64,000 bases of DNA from Zeugodacus cucurbitae (taxonomy: Eukaryota > Arthropoda > Insecta > Diptera > Tephritidae), in NCBI RefSeq assembly GCF_028554725.1, contig NC_071669.1, forward strand, positions 35,330,001 to 35,394,000, written 5' to 3'. Position 1 is the first letter of the stretch. Every line of letters starts with the position of its first letter. The notes below the pieces were generated by a model. It was not told the origin of the DNA. It saw only the letters and a list, made by a program, of their open reading frames with translations, and searched no databases. The translations under genes and the position numbers were made by a program. This document shows positions 10,864-22,512 of the stretch, piece after piece.

Positions 10864-13089
10864 TATACTCTCGCAACCTGTTGCACAGAGTATTATAGTT
10901 TTGTTCACATAACGGTTGTTTGTGTCACCAAGAAATATAACAGTTAGATATGGGGTTATATATACATAAATGATCAGGATGACGAGTGGATTTGAAATCC
11001 GGATGTCTGTCCGTCCGTCCGATAACTTGAGTAAAAATTAAGATATATTAATGAAACTTGGAACACATGTTCCTTGGCACGCTGAGGAGGTTGCTTTCGA
11101 AAATTGGCAAAATCGAAATCGAAATCAAAGTGGGCGTGACCCCGTCCCCAAATAGGTTTTTTTGTATATAACTCGCAAACCAATAAAGCTATATAAACCA
11201 AACTTTCTGCAGTCGTTTATTTTAGGCATTTTCTTATACAGTCCATACAAAAGTTAGGTTGAAAAGATTAGGTTGAAAATTACTAAAAGTGCGTTATAAT
11301 ACATATAAACATTAGGAACAAATGAAGATAGTCGAATAAAACATTACACAAATACTGTATTTGAGCTGTGACATCACTTGTGGAAAAATTGTCAAAATCG
11401 AACCATGACTTTTCAAGGCCCCTGATATCGAACATGAAGAACTCAGTTCCTAAGGTAAATAGGTAAATCCCTCAGATATTTTAATGTCATTCCCTCTGAA
11501 TTTTTTTCTTATAACAGTTTCTCTCTGTACCTGAAATGGTAAAAATCGGGTCATAACTTCCCCCAGATCCCATATACCTAATTATAAGTAATATTAAATT
11601 AAGTGAGCGTATAGTCTTCGATATATTGTATCTTGGTGGTGAAAACGAGTGAAATCGAACCGATTTGATTAATTTTCACCATCAAGGTACACTATATGCA
11701 AGACTATACGGTCACTTAATTTTGCTAAGTTATCTTATTTTGGAACAGAGACACACTATTAGAAGAAAAAAATTCCTCTGAATTACATTAAATTATCTGA
11801 GAGATTTACCCATATTTTCGGTTGCAAATTACCCTTAGACATTGAGTTCATCATGTGCGATATCCGCGGGATTGAAAAGTTATAGTCCGATTACGACAGT
11901 TTTCCCAAAAGTGAAGCCACAGATGATATGCAATATTTGTGTAAAGTTTTATTCCGCTGTCTTCATTGGTTCCTTATATATACATTATTAAGTTCAGGAA
12001 TCATATGAAATTCAAAATTGGGTTATATGGAAAGTAGTCGTGGTTGTGCACCGATTTTTTTTTCATTTCTCATTCACGTTATCAGGGTGTCAAGACAGTA
12101 ATATGTACCGAATTTCATTGTAATCGGTCGACTAGTTCCTGAGATATGGTTTTTGACCCATAAGTTGGCGACGCCACACCCATTTTTCATTTTGTAAAAA
12201 ATCTGAGTGCACCTTCCTTCTGTTCTTTCTTCTGTAAAATTTAGTGTTTTTGACGTTTTCCGTTAATGAGTTAACGCACTCTTAGTAATTTTCAACATAA
12301 CCTTTGTATGGCAGGTGGGCGTGGCTATTATCCCATTATATCAATTTGTATGATGTATAATAGGGTACGTAAGAGAAATGACTGCAGATAGCTTGGTTGA
12401 TATTGCTTTATTGGTTTGCGAGATATTCACATAAAACTTACTTAGAGTTATAAAAGTAAAATCTGATACAAAGGATCGCACTAGGAAGAAGCATATGAGG
12501 CCTTATTTTTTGGGAAAGTTGACGTGGCCCCGCCCCCTACTAAGTTTGTATATATCTCGTAACGCCTACCTCCTATACAAAGGTTATGTTGAAAACTTCC
12601 AAAAAATTCCTTAATTCAGTAAGGAAAACCACCAGAAATTTTAAATTTCATAGGAAGGGCTACACTCCAAATTCTATAAACAATTTTAAATGGACGTGGC
12701 TCTGCCCACTTATGGGTGAAAAATCATATCTCAGAAACTACTCGACCAATTTTAACAAAATTCTGTTTACAACATTTCCTTATCATCCCAATACCACACA
12801 CCACGCCTACTTCCCTTATACCACAATTTTGAAGTTCATCTGATTCGTTTACAATCTATAAATTAAGCACCTGTGAAGATATCCGAACGATACTTTGCAC
12901 AAATATTGCGTTTGTTGTGTGACATCACCCTTCTTAAAATCACCGAAAACAGATTATAACATATCAAGGCCCCAGATACCGAACATGTGGACCTCAGGTC
13001 TTGAGGCAATTTTTTTAAATAATAAATAAATAATTTGGGAGAGTATAAAATGTTCGGATACACCCGAACTTAGGCTTTCCTTGCTTGTT
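10864..13089. repeat. Mosaic DINE-1/Helentron-like repeat (forward/reverse/forward)
   Basis: Begins as a forward copy with the hairpin TATACTCTCGCAACCTGTTGC. At about 11657 it turns over (GAAATCG|AACCGATTT) and continues in reverse orientation to about 12445. It then returns to forward (GTTATAAAAGTAAAATC) and finishes with GAGAGTATAAAATGTTCGG...CCGAAC...CTTGCTTGTT at 13089. The ORF at 12586-12843 is a chance frame inside it. The inversion could be a rearrangement or two nested copies. Confidence 0.8.
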
Positions 13090-14321
13090 TCTATTAATTT
13101 TATGACGATATCTCGCATTTTGACTTGGTGTCTATAAAGCACAATAATAAGAGCCTGGATGAATGTTTTAAATAGATCACTTTATCTTGCCATGGATTCC
13201 GTTAAAGCTTAGTATCTTACATAAAGTTTTCGATTTACACATATGGTTACATTTGTATATATGTATGTATGTATGTTTGTTTATACGACCGACTCGTGCA
13301 TTGACGTTGATTTCTCTTGTATGAAATTTCCTATGCTTTGGCGCACTTTGGAACGCTTGAAAAATACCTTTGTTTCAGTGTATTACTTTTGTTGTTGCTT
13401 AGATTGATTGCTGATGATGCTGTTGTTATTGTAATTTCTGTGCCGTTGCTGCAGAATTGGCCCAGTGTTATTGTCTCTATCACGATAAAGAGTTGCCTCG
13501 TTTTTTGTGTGGTTTTTGTTGTTTCTATTGTCATCTATGTGGCGTTGTTGCGCGCAGTTTTAATTCTTGGCTGTATGAAATTGCTTTTGTTTCGCCTCAT
13601 TTTCGGTTTGCTGTCGTCGTCATTTTTTCTTTGTCTTTCTTCGCTGCACCGCTGCTAAACAATTGCAAACATACATACAAAAGTACTTATGTGAGCAGGT
13701 AGGTATGTCAAACAAGGCTAGATATGTACGTGAGACTGCTTCCCAGGTGGGGGGTTGTTGCAACATGCGGGCTATCGCCATGCAACATTGGGTAAGTCTT
13801 AGCGCTTGAAAACAATAGCAAAGAGAAAGCCGCTTTAATAGTGATGATAATAGATCATCCACCTTGCTGCCGCTCAGACGCCCGCATCCAACTAAATCTC
13901 GTAGCAGTTGCTTGAGGAACGTTGCAAAGTTACGACTCGCAAATTATGTGCGCTGGTTGAGTGCAGTGTGTCAGTTACTAAAATGTCTCGTGAAGCTAGG
14001 CAAACAATGCATATCTATTGGAGCGGGTTAAATCATAAACTCATATAGTAATGACTGTTTTGATATTTGAGATACATTCGTTAGCTTGAATTCGCCTTTC
14101 AACGAGCGAAAGTTGTAAAAAGAGTTAGACATATTTTCAAATTTTGTCACGATGTTGAGCACTCTACTTCCAGAGATGGGTCCAACTAGGCTCGTATAAC
14201 GGGAAGGTAACTCTTAACACCTTCAGGTAAAATGAATACTTTTTGCTTCAGGTTATTGAAAGATCACAAATTATGAGCTACTTTTGTATTGGATGATCCA
14301 CCTTTTTTTGAATCTACTTTT
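13090..14321. other. Unassigned intronic sequence
   Basis: Contains a TATG simple repeat (about 13257-13277) and a TTG/GTT-rich section (13380-13620) that gives overlapping open frames on both strands with low-complexity translation. I see no splice-bounded exon or RNA gene. Confidence 0.4.
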
Positions 14322-15420
14322 TATACTCTCGCAACAAAAGTTGCTAAGAAAGTATTATAGTTTTGTTCACATAACGGTTGTTTGTAAGACATAAAACTAA
14401 ACGAGTTAGATGTAGGGTTGTATATATGAAAATGATCAGGGTGACGAGTCAAAATCCGAATGTCTGTCTGTCCGTCCGTCCGTCCCTCCGTTCGTGCAAC
14501 GGATAACTTGAGTAAAAATTGAGATATCTTGACGAAACTTGGTATAGATATTCATTGGGACCGTGAGAGGGGCCGAAATTGGACCATTGCCACGCCCACA
14601 AAAAGGAGAAAACCGAAAACACATAAAGTGTCATAACTACGCCATAAATGAAGTTATAAAAGTAAAATTTGGTACAAAGGATCGTCCTAGTAAGGGCCAT
14701 ATTTGGATGGATTTTTTTTGGGCAAGTGGGCTATATAAACTATATATATAGCTATATAAACCAAACTTTCTGCAGTCGGTTTCCTTACGTACCCCACCAT
14801 CACCAATAGTTGAAATCGGATAATAACCACGCCTACCTCCCATCCCAAGGTTAGGTTGAAAATTACTAAAAGCGCGTTAACCCACTAACGAAAAACGTTA
14901 TTTCTAAACTTCACAGAATGAATAGCAGACGGAAGCTGCACTCAGATGTTTTCACAAAATGGAAAATAGGCGTGGCATCGCCCACTTATGGGTCAAAAAC
15001 CATATCTCAGTAACTACTCGACAGATTTCAATGAAATTCGGTTTGTAATATTTTCCTTGCATCTCAATGATATGTTGCGAAAATAGACCAAATCGGTTCA
15101 CAACCAAGCCTACTTCCTATATACCTGAATAGAACATAAGGGTCAGTCTCTCAGATATTTTGAAGAATTTCAGAGGGAATATTTTTCTTCTAATAATATG
15201 TCTCCGTGCCAAAAATGAGTGAAATCGGGTCATAACTTCCCCTAGCCCCCATATAACTAATATTAGAGTTTACAAACTTTCAATGGACTTTATGCCATAT
15301 ACATATGCATTTGCCGAATATGTGGGTCAAATAGTATGTTATATTAATAAAATGAAATAAATAAATTGCAAGAGTATAAAATGTTCGGTTACACCCGAAC
15401 TTAGCCCTTCCTTACTTGTT
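14322..15420 (+). repeat. DINE-1/Helentron-like repeat (forward)
   Basis: Intact termini: TATACTCTCGCAACAAAAGTTGC at the start, a GTCTGTCTGTCCGTCCGTCC tract at about 14462, and a CTTACTTGTT end at 15420. It is about 1.1 kb, shorter than the best copies through internal deletion. It ends only 212 bases upstream of the host exon. Confidence 0.9.
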
Positions 15421-15632
15421 ATTTTTTGCCTTTATTCTATTCTTCCTGAACTATAGCTTTGTACTTTGTTTGTGTAAAACAAAATGTGGATGTTCATATA
15501 ACAATTAAGTTGGGGATTTCGATAAATTGAAATGCCACATATTACGAAATAGAGTATGCAACTCTCCATTTTAATCGTATTTGCTAGCCCAAATTTTAAT
15601 TAAATTCCTTCTCTTTCTCCATTTTATTGCAG

Positions 15633-15673
15633 GAAAATGTTTATCGGCGGATTAAGTTGGCAAACCAGCCCAG
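15633..15673 (+). CDS. Rbp6: Internal exon of a Musashi-family RNA-binding protein (RRM1, RNP2 segment)
   Basis: A 41-bp exon sits between a pyrimidine-rich acceptor (TTATTGCAG just before 15633) and a consensus donor (CAG|GTAAGTG at 15674). One base completes an upstream codon, 13 codons read KMFIGGLSWQTSP, and one base starts the next codon. This peptide is the beta1/RNP2 strand of RRM1 in Musashi proteins. The MFIGGL form fits Rbp6 and vertebrate Musashi better than fly msi, which I recall as LFVGGL. Musashi proteins bind UAG-type motifs in mRNA 3' UTRs in the cytoplasm and control translation. The exon length is not a multiple of three, so skipping it would shift the frame and remove RNP2. 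I did not find the preceding or following exon in this window, so the flanking introns are probably very long. The gene name rests on a 13-residue match and memory, without a search. Confidence 0.85.
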
Positions 15674-16572
15674 GTAAGTGTAATAATTACACATGCACAC
15701 GCACACACACCTCGGTCATCATTAATAGAATACAAGTGAAACGAGGGTTGGGAGTAAAGATGCTCTACATACATATGTACATACATACATAATATGTGGA
15801 TATATACAAAGTGGCGTGTTGCAGTTGAAACGATTCGATGAAATTGCAAAAAACATTTCGCGTTTGCAATATTCGAGTGTGAGTACATGTGGGTGTGCCA
15901 GCGTGCATCATGTTGAAGGGATTCGCTTTCGTCTGTGCGACGACCCATCCGCAGCGTAATTCAACGACCCGCGACGACCCAAATCGCTTAATTACGCAAA
16001 TGCTGCTAAGTAAGCAATGTTGCAAGTAGCTAACTGCAACTGAAGCTGCTTTGCAATAGCGACAATATGCTTGAGCCACACACACACATACATAATGCAC
16101 AGGCGTAACGGTATAAGTGCACAGTGGGCCGTTCAAAGTAAATGCTAATAATGCTTTTAATAGAGTATTTTCGGTGGGTGTTGCTTTTGTTATTTGGTTT
16201 CGTGTATGTATGTATGTGTGTAACAGTGCGCAAATTAGTTGATTTCTCCTACAATAATTAACACAAGTGACTGAAGTCATGCTGCAGTTGCAGTGTCTTC
16301 GTATTTTGTTGTTGCTACTTCAACGTTCCCATTGGATTGCACTTTCCCAGATTCATTACAAACGTGGCTGCTCTATTTGCGGCATATACTCGTATCAACA
16401 GCTCTTCGGTGCCAGTTATATTTACACATACTTACCGAATGTCACGACTTCGACTGTGGTTATCACCGCGCTAAATACAATCGTACGTATGGATACACCG
16501 TTAGAAATTTCTGAATTCGTCTCAACATTTTTGGAGTGCATATTTTCTATATTAGATATGTGTATGTGTAAT
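15674..16572 (+). other. Intron downstream of the RRM exon
   Basis: Starts with the donor GTAAGTG. Contains CA-rich (15690-15711, 16078-16090) and TATG-type (16204-16220) simple repeats. Long frames on both strands here (for example 15765-16280 minus) are low complexity and judged spurious. Confidence 0.5.
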
Positions 16573-16785
16573 GATGGAGTCATGTGTTGTGACGTTCACG
16601 TAAGTGAGGAAAGTTTCTGACTGCCACTCACTTGGAAGTAGCCAGGAACGATTATTTGCATATGACTCAAGCAGGTCACGAGTTCCGGGTTTAGACCAAG
16701 TACCCAATTTTGATGACGACCCCTGCAAACGTTTTAAGGATCACGATTTGAGGGCAAGCACCTGGAATGTCCGGACCGTTAAAGT
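16573..16785 (+). pseudogene. 5' fragment of the RTE-type retrotransposon
   Basis: Matches the 5' untranslated region of the element at 46006-49275 (GTGAGGAAAGTTTCTGA, CAGGAACGATT, CATATGACTCAAGCAG). It then skips part of the leader and resumes in the endonuclease start: FDDDPCKRFKDHDLRA, STWNVRT. It stops right after WNVRTVK. The RT region and 3' end are absent. It lies in the same orientation as the host gene. Confidence 0.85.
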
Positions 16786-17251
16786 ATAGACCAATTATGA
16801 CAATTTTTGCTATGTCTATATTATTGATTAACTTGGATCTCATACTAAAAAGCTCAAGTTGGCGGGTTTAAGTAGTAATTAATTTGTAGAAAATTTGCTT
16901 GCGACGCCATGTACCTAAGTTCCAAAGTAGTCATATAGATATGTGGAAAGAAATTCTGTGTATTTAAATATTTTCAAATTGTCTTCTACATCCTTATCCT
17001 AATGACAGGAGAGTATTAAAGTCATTCCAATGGTTAACACTCTGATATTTTATTCACTTATTTACGATTGTATAATAACATTATGCAAAGGATTATAATC
17101 TTGTTGAAATTATAACCCGAAATTATTGGAAAATTCTTGTTTGATCTCCAGGTCACAGACTTTCCACACCATTGACTCCCTCTCACACCTATGACGACAG
17201 ATTTAATGCTGTTCCTTCATTTTTATTCCAAGAAAACGCTTCTGTTCTTCA
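16786..17251. other. Unassigned AT-rich intronic sequence
   Basis: No feature recognised. Confidence 0.4.
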
Positions 17252-17702
17252 TTAAAAGTGCGTTAACTCATTCACGAAAAACGCCAGAACCACAAAAGTT
17301 TTTAGTGAAGAGGGTACAGGAAATCTGTTGGCATAAAAAAAGATAATGGGCGTGGCCACTTATGGATAAAAAGTTTTGATAAATATTTTTTTAATTGTCT
17401 GGATTCAAAATATACATACATATATCTCAAGAACTACTCAAACCATTTCGAAGAAATTTCGTACATATTATTCTGTTGATATACATACATAGACTTAAAA
17501 TGGGATAATCGGAATCGAATTTTTTAACCGAACATATCGGAAAATCTTTCAGGTCTTTTACATAATATATATCGTTTAATATGAAAGAGATCTTAGCAAA
17601 ATTAAGTGGGCGTATAACCTTGGAAATAATGCAGCCTAGTGGTGAAAATGATGGCAGGCGATCGGTGACACGGGAATTTAGTAGCTCTTCCTTACTAGTT
17701 TT
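17252..17702 (+). repeat. Diverged 5'-truncated DINE-1/Helentron-like repeat (forward)
   Basis: Starts in the interior block AAAGTGCGTTAACTCATTCACG and runs through AATGGGCGTGGCC and GATCTTAGCAAAATTAAGTG to a degraded 3' end TTCCTTACTAGTT. The terminal stem-loop is lost. Confidence 0.7.
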
Positions 17703-18729
17703 ATTGAACGTTTAAATAGTTCCTCTACAAATATATTAAATGTTCATATATAATAGTTTTTTCCTAATAAAATGAGTATATTTCAAGCATTCTGAGTATT
17801 ATATATGCTCTGAATTAAAATTATTGATGGTTCGAGCAATGTCAAATAAACTTCAAAACATTACTGTAAGCCAGAAACAATGAGATTTCCTGCAGGGTCT
17901 GCTCACAAATACGCAAGCATTGGCTCGTTTCGGTTGAATTTTGCGCTCAAAGCCGATGACGATGATAAAGGTTTCAATTGATCGAAATATGATTTGAAAC
18001 GCGAAATGCATTTCAGCGCTCTCCTAACATGCGCGCATAACAAATAACTGTGAAATGTAGAAATAACAAAAAATCATACACATACATACGTACTTATGTA
18101 GATATATTGACGTAGCTCTCGAATATATAGAGAATATAATACTAACAGAATACTAATACTGTAATAACAACAACTTGTGTTGTCGGACAACGCGAGATGG
18201 CGGCTGCGTCGTCTATCCGTTGTGTGCAATGCTCAATTCGATTTTATACAAAATGAATTACATTGATTTGTAATTGATAGAAATTCTTGAGATTGCATGT
18301 GTGCAGTGAAGCAGTATTCTATAGGGTTAAGTAATTTGGCCAGTCACGCAGACGATCGTTGAAATTGGGGTAGTATCAAACGAATTTAAATGTATACAAT
18401 ATAGCTACAATAAGTTTCTCATAGCTTCAAAGTTCGTTATTCCAATGTTAATATGGAAACAATTCATAGCTGTTTTAAATGCGTTTAGACCTGGAATATA
18501 GTGTTCACATAAGCTATTAAGTGTTAAGATGTTGTCTGCCTATGTTTGCAGAAGATAGAAGCCCGGAATGCTTATGGACGAGCACATCGTCTTTGTTTCT
18601 GATCATATCATTCATAAATATCATTTAATGGTTTAAAAAAACTGTGTTGAAAATTGTTTGCAAGGAGGATAATGTGTCAAAATTCGACTATGTGCAGATT
18701 AGAAATTAGACGATATTTAAATGTAATCC
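17703..18729. other. Unassigned intronic sequence
   Basis: No feature recognised. The section 17890-18260 is less AT-rich and looks single-copy. Confidence 0.4.
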
Positions 18730-19150
18730 GAAAGAGTTGCTGGGTCGTTTCGTGACTGTCGTTTCGTCACACTAGAAACCAAGGAAGGAACAATTGACAG
18801 TCGAAACAGTGGACTTTTCTGAATGAAGGGAAGACTGTCTTGTCGGCCAGAAAGATGATGACAACGCAATAGGATACGCAAGCTGTGATCTTCATCAAGT
18901 ACCTGGAGAAGAACAAAAAAAAGTTGTCAAAACTGCTTCTTTTAGAAAAGAAAGAAGTGTTCTTCGGACATGGCAACGTACCGTTGACACTTCCGCCGTC
19001 GTCATTACCAAATTATTCGAATTAAGCTACCAACTGCTGCTCATCCACTGCAATCTACGAATTTGAACCCTTGCGATTGCCTTTTATTTCCAAACTTAAG
19101 AAAAGAACTCGTTGGGAATTTGAATTTTGGATACTTCCATTGAAGAAATA
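18730..19150 (+). pseudogene. Mariner-family transposase remnant (C-terminal half)
   Basis: Reading across frameshifts, the translation follows the catalytic half of a mariner transposase. LETKEG appears near 18772-18790, then a KTVLSARK-like block, VIFIKYLEKN (about 18887-18915), then DTSAVVITKLFELSYQLL (about 18986-19040) and NPCDCLLFPNL (about 19068-19100). In intact mariners these surround the D,D34D triad. Several frameshifts and stops show it is inactive. The N-terminus and inverted repeats were not found. Confidence 0.75.
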
Positions 19151-20320
19151 CATTTTTCAATAAATAGATAGTCGAGTTCATTAACGGTAAAAAATAATTA
19201 AAAACCAACAGCGAGTTAACCCTTTAATAGTAAACTAACTGTATAAATATTACTCGCGGACCTCATTCCACATTTTTGCATAAATTTGCATGTATTTTTT
19301 TTTAATTGTTGGTTTTGGTTAATTTGTATACGATATATGTATGTACATACAATGGATGTACATGCTTAGCAGTACACTTTTGAATTTGTAAATTTTATTT
19401 GGTTAGGCTCCGCCCATTGTAGAGCGGCCGGTAGGTATTGTTCCGCTTATTTGTTGTGTTTGTTGTACATATTTATTAGTGAATTTGCCTTCAATGATGA
19501 CTGTTGGCCGTTGGCCGCCAATGTTGACGTTCTGAACAAACCCCAACGTAGCGGCCCACTGCAATTATACGTTTGTCAGCTTGCCACTGTCCGTCCCTCT
19601 CGCTGGGCCCGCATACTTTTCTGTGCGACATTTGTTTATTTGTACCTGTGCCAAAAATGCCATCTTTCGAATGGCGTTTTCAAAAGCGCCCAAGTGGTCT
19701 ACTTCATCGTTTCGCTGTGACGGTTTTCACGCCTCTTTTTGTTGTACACGTCTTTTCGCCTGTGTCTGGTCATGCTCAAACGTTTTAGTTACTGTCTCAA
19801 TTTGTGTATATGCCTACATACACACAACATATAAACATATGTATATTTTATAAATACATAAGTATAATGAATTATATTGTGCGCTCTTGAGCCTGAATTC
19901 ATTCTGGCGACATTATTCATGTTGCACAACGAATGTGAATTGAGCAAAGTAAAAATACTATAACCACTTTTCCACATAATACATAAATACAGTGATTCCC
20001 GCTTAAGTGTGATGTTCCAAATATGGATTGTATTGCTTCCTGAGATATGGTTTTTGACCCAGAAGTGAGCGGTGCCACGCGCCTTTGTTATGTTATTTGT
20101 GGATATCTCAAGTTTTAAACATGTTTCATTGAATAACATGTTGTGAGACTATGAAAATATTGCATAAGGATTCGAGAGAATCGAAAACTGTCATTGTTCA
20201 ACAGAATTGTTAATGATATCAATAAGTTATACTATTGATCATATTCTCACTTAGTTCCATTACTACATTTTGCTTCATACCCGAGATAATGGTATAAAAA
20301 TAAAATTAACTAATTCAAAA
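19151..20320. other. Unassigned intronic sequence with two repeat scraps
   Basis: A less AT-rich section at 19390-19800 gives overlapping spurious frames. At 19990-20012, TACAGTGATTCCCGCTTAAG matches one terminus of the pogo-like MITE at 34627-35110. At about 20036-20093 is a small piece of the dispersed repeat (GAGATATGGTTTTTGACCCA). Confidence 0.5.
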
Positions 20321-20935
20321 CATGAAAAACCAAAAATCACCCGGTTACGACCTGATTACTGCCGAGGTTCCTAAACAGCTTCCTCCAATAAGTATAGTAA
20401 AAAGTAAAATTACCAACATTATTAATACGTCCTTCGATCTTAAATACGTGCCAATTTATTGGAAGCTATCATGATTCGAGAGCCAGGCAAACCAGGATAT
20501 GCTGTATTTTCTTACAGGCCCATATCACTTCTACCGACACTGTCGAAACTTTTTGAGAAAATTCCCATAAAAGGTCTCAATAAAATCATAGAACGAAATG
20601 TCATAATTCCAGCGTTCCAGTTTGGGTTTCAAGTTACATTATATATATTATATGAAAAGCCTTTGAAGAAAAAAATTCTTTTCTACCCTGGTTTTGGATG
20701 TTCAAAAGCGTTCGATATAGCTTGCCACAAAGTCGAAATTGAAACTGATTTTATAAACCATAAATCGATATCGACAACATTTACTTCTTTTCTAGGCTAA
20801 AGAGAATTTAGGTACGCTAATGAAACATTTAAGGAGTACATACTAGATCCAAAACTGAAATACATATATCGTGGAGAAAATGATGAAAGAAAACTGTGGA
20901 AAAACTTTTTCAAAAAAGAAGAATTTCATTTCTAG
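20321..20935 (+). pseudogene. Jockey-like reverse transcriptase fragment
   Basis: Translation gives MKNQKSPGYDLITAEV from 20321. After a frame change, REPGKPGYAVFSYRPISLLP and TLSKLFEKIPIKGLNKII follow (from about 20478), then FQFGF and a degraded SKAFD block where RTs have the first catalytic aspartate. These are RT motifs 1-3 of jockey-clade elements. The downstream YADD region and the 5' endonuclease are missing. It lies just before the RTE copy that starts at 20945, on the opposite strand. Confidence 0.8.
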
Positions 20936-20977
20936 CCTCAAGGGATATATATATATATATTTGGCGTAGGAACCGCT

Positions 20978-22465
20978 TTAAGCGATTATAGCCGAATCCA
21001 CCAGAGCGCGCCACTCATTCCTCCTTTTTGCTTTTTGGCGCCAATTGGAAACACCAAGTGAAGCCAGGTCACTTTGCACTTGGTCTTTCCACCGGAGTGG
21101 AGGTCGTCCTCTTCCGCGGCTTCCTCCAGCGGGTACTGCATCGAATACTTTCAGAGCTGGAGTGTTTTCTTCCATCCGTACAACATGACCTAGCCAGCGT
21201 AGCCGCTGTCTTTTTATTCGCTGAACTATGTCAATGTCGTCGTATAAATCGTACAGCTCATCGTTCCATCGCCTGCGGTATTCGCCGTTGCCAATGTTTA
21301 GAGGACCAAAAATCTTGCGCAAAACCTTTCTCTCGAAAACCCCAAGAGTCGTCTCATCGGATGTTGTCATCGTCCACGCTTCAGCGCCATACATCAGGAC
21401 GGGAATAATGAGCGACTTATAGAGTTTGATTTTGGTTCGTCGAGAGAGGACTTTACTTTTCAATTGCCTACTCAGTCCAAAGTAGCACCTGTTGGCAAGA
21501 GTGATTCTGCGTTGGATTTCAAGGCTGACATTGTTGGTGTTGTTAATGCTGGTTCCCAGATAAACGAAATTATCTACAACTTCAAAGTTATGACTGTCAA
21601 CAGTGACGTGGGAGCCAAGACGCGAGTGCGCCGACTGTTTGTTTGATGACAGGAGATATTTCGTCTTGTCCTCATTCACCACCAGACCCATACGCTTCGC
21701 TTCTTTATCTAGTCTGGAAAACGCAGAACAAACGGCGCGGTTGTTGCTTCCGATGATATCAATATCATCGGCATACGCCAGGAGCTGTACACTCTTGTAG
21801 AAGATTGTACCCTCTCTATTTAGTTCTGCAGCTCGTATTATTTTTTCCAGCAATAGATTGAAGAAGTCGCACGATAGTGAGTCACCCTGTCTGAAGCCTC
21901 GTTTGGTATCGAACGGCTCGGAGAGGTCCTTCCCGATCCTGACGGAGCTTTTGGTGTTGCTCAACGTCAGCTTACATAGCCGTATTAGTTTTGCAGGGAT
22001 ACCAAATTCAGACATCGCGGCATAAAGGCAGCTCCTTTTCGTGCTATCGAAGGCAGCTTTAAAATCGATAAAAAGATGGTGAGTATCGATTCTTCTCTCT
22101 CGGGTCTTTTCCAAGATTTGGCGCATGGTGAATATCTGGTCCATTGTGGATTTTCCAGGTCTAAAGCCACACTGATAAGGTCCAATCAGTTCGTTGACGG
22201 TGGGCTTTAGTCTTTCACACAATACGCTCGACAAAACCTTATATGCGATATTGAGGAGACTTATACCACGGTAGTTGGCGCAGATTGTGGGGTCTCCTTT
22301 CTTATGGATTGGGCAGAGCACACTAAGATTCCAATCGTCAGGCATGCTTTCTTCCGACCATATTCTACAAAGAAGCTGATGCATGCACCTTATCAGTTCT
22401 TCGCCGCCGTATTTGAATAGCTCGGCCGGTAATCCATCGGCCCCCGCCGCTTTGTTGTTCTTCAA
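20978..22465 (-). pseudogene. RTE reverse transcriptase part of the split ORF
   Basis: A 495-residue frame starting at MKNNKAAGADGLPAELF. It holds the complete RT domain: NYRGISLLN, FIDFKAAFDS (first catalytic aspartate), FRQGDSLSCDFF and AYADDIDIIG (catalytic DD). The C-terminal VFERKVLRKIFGP and RQRLRWLGHVVRM follow. It ends at a TAA inside the palindrome GCTTTAAGC. RT copies element RNA into DNA at the nicked target site. It is cut off from its endonuclease by the 412-bp deletion, so this copy cannot make the full protein. Confidence 0.9.
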
Positions 22466-22512
22466 GCGGGTAATTGCTATTCGAATTTCCTCATGGTCGG
22501 GTAATGGAACAT

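Noticed and set aside
13317..13862. Overlapping Val/Leu/Cys-rich frames
   Set aside because: They come from a TTG/GTT-rich stretch open in several frames, with no membrane-protein family match.
15765..16280. 171-codon minus-strand frame near the exon
   Set aside because: Translation is low complexity, derived from TATG/CA-type simple sequence. Overlapping frames on both strands are open, and it shows no domain.
21028..21408. Open frames antisense to the RTE RT domain
   Set aside because: Shadows of the real minus-strand coding sequence; the same frames occur at 46088.
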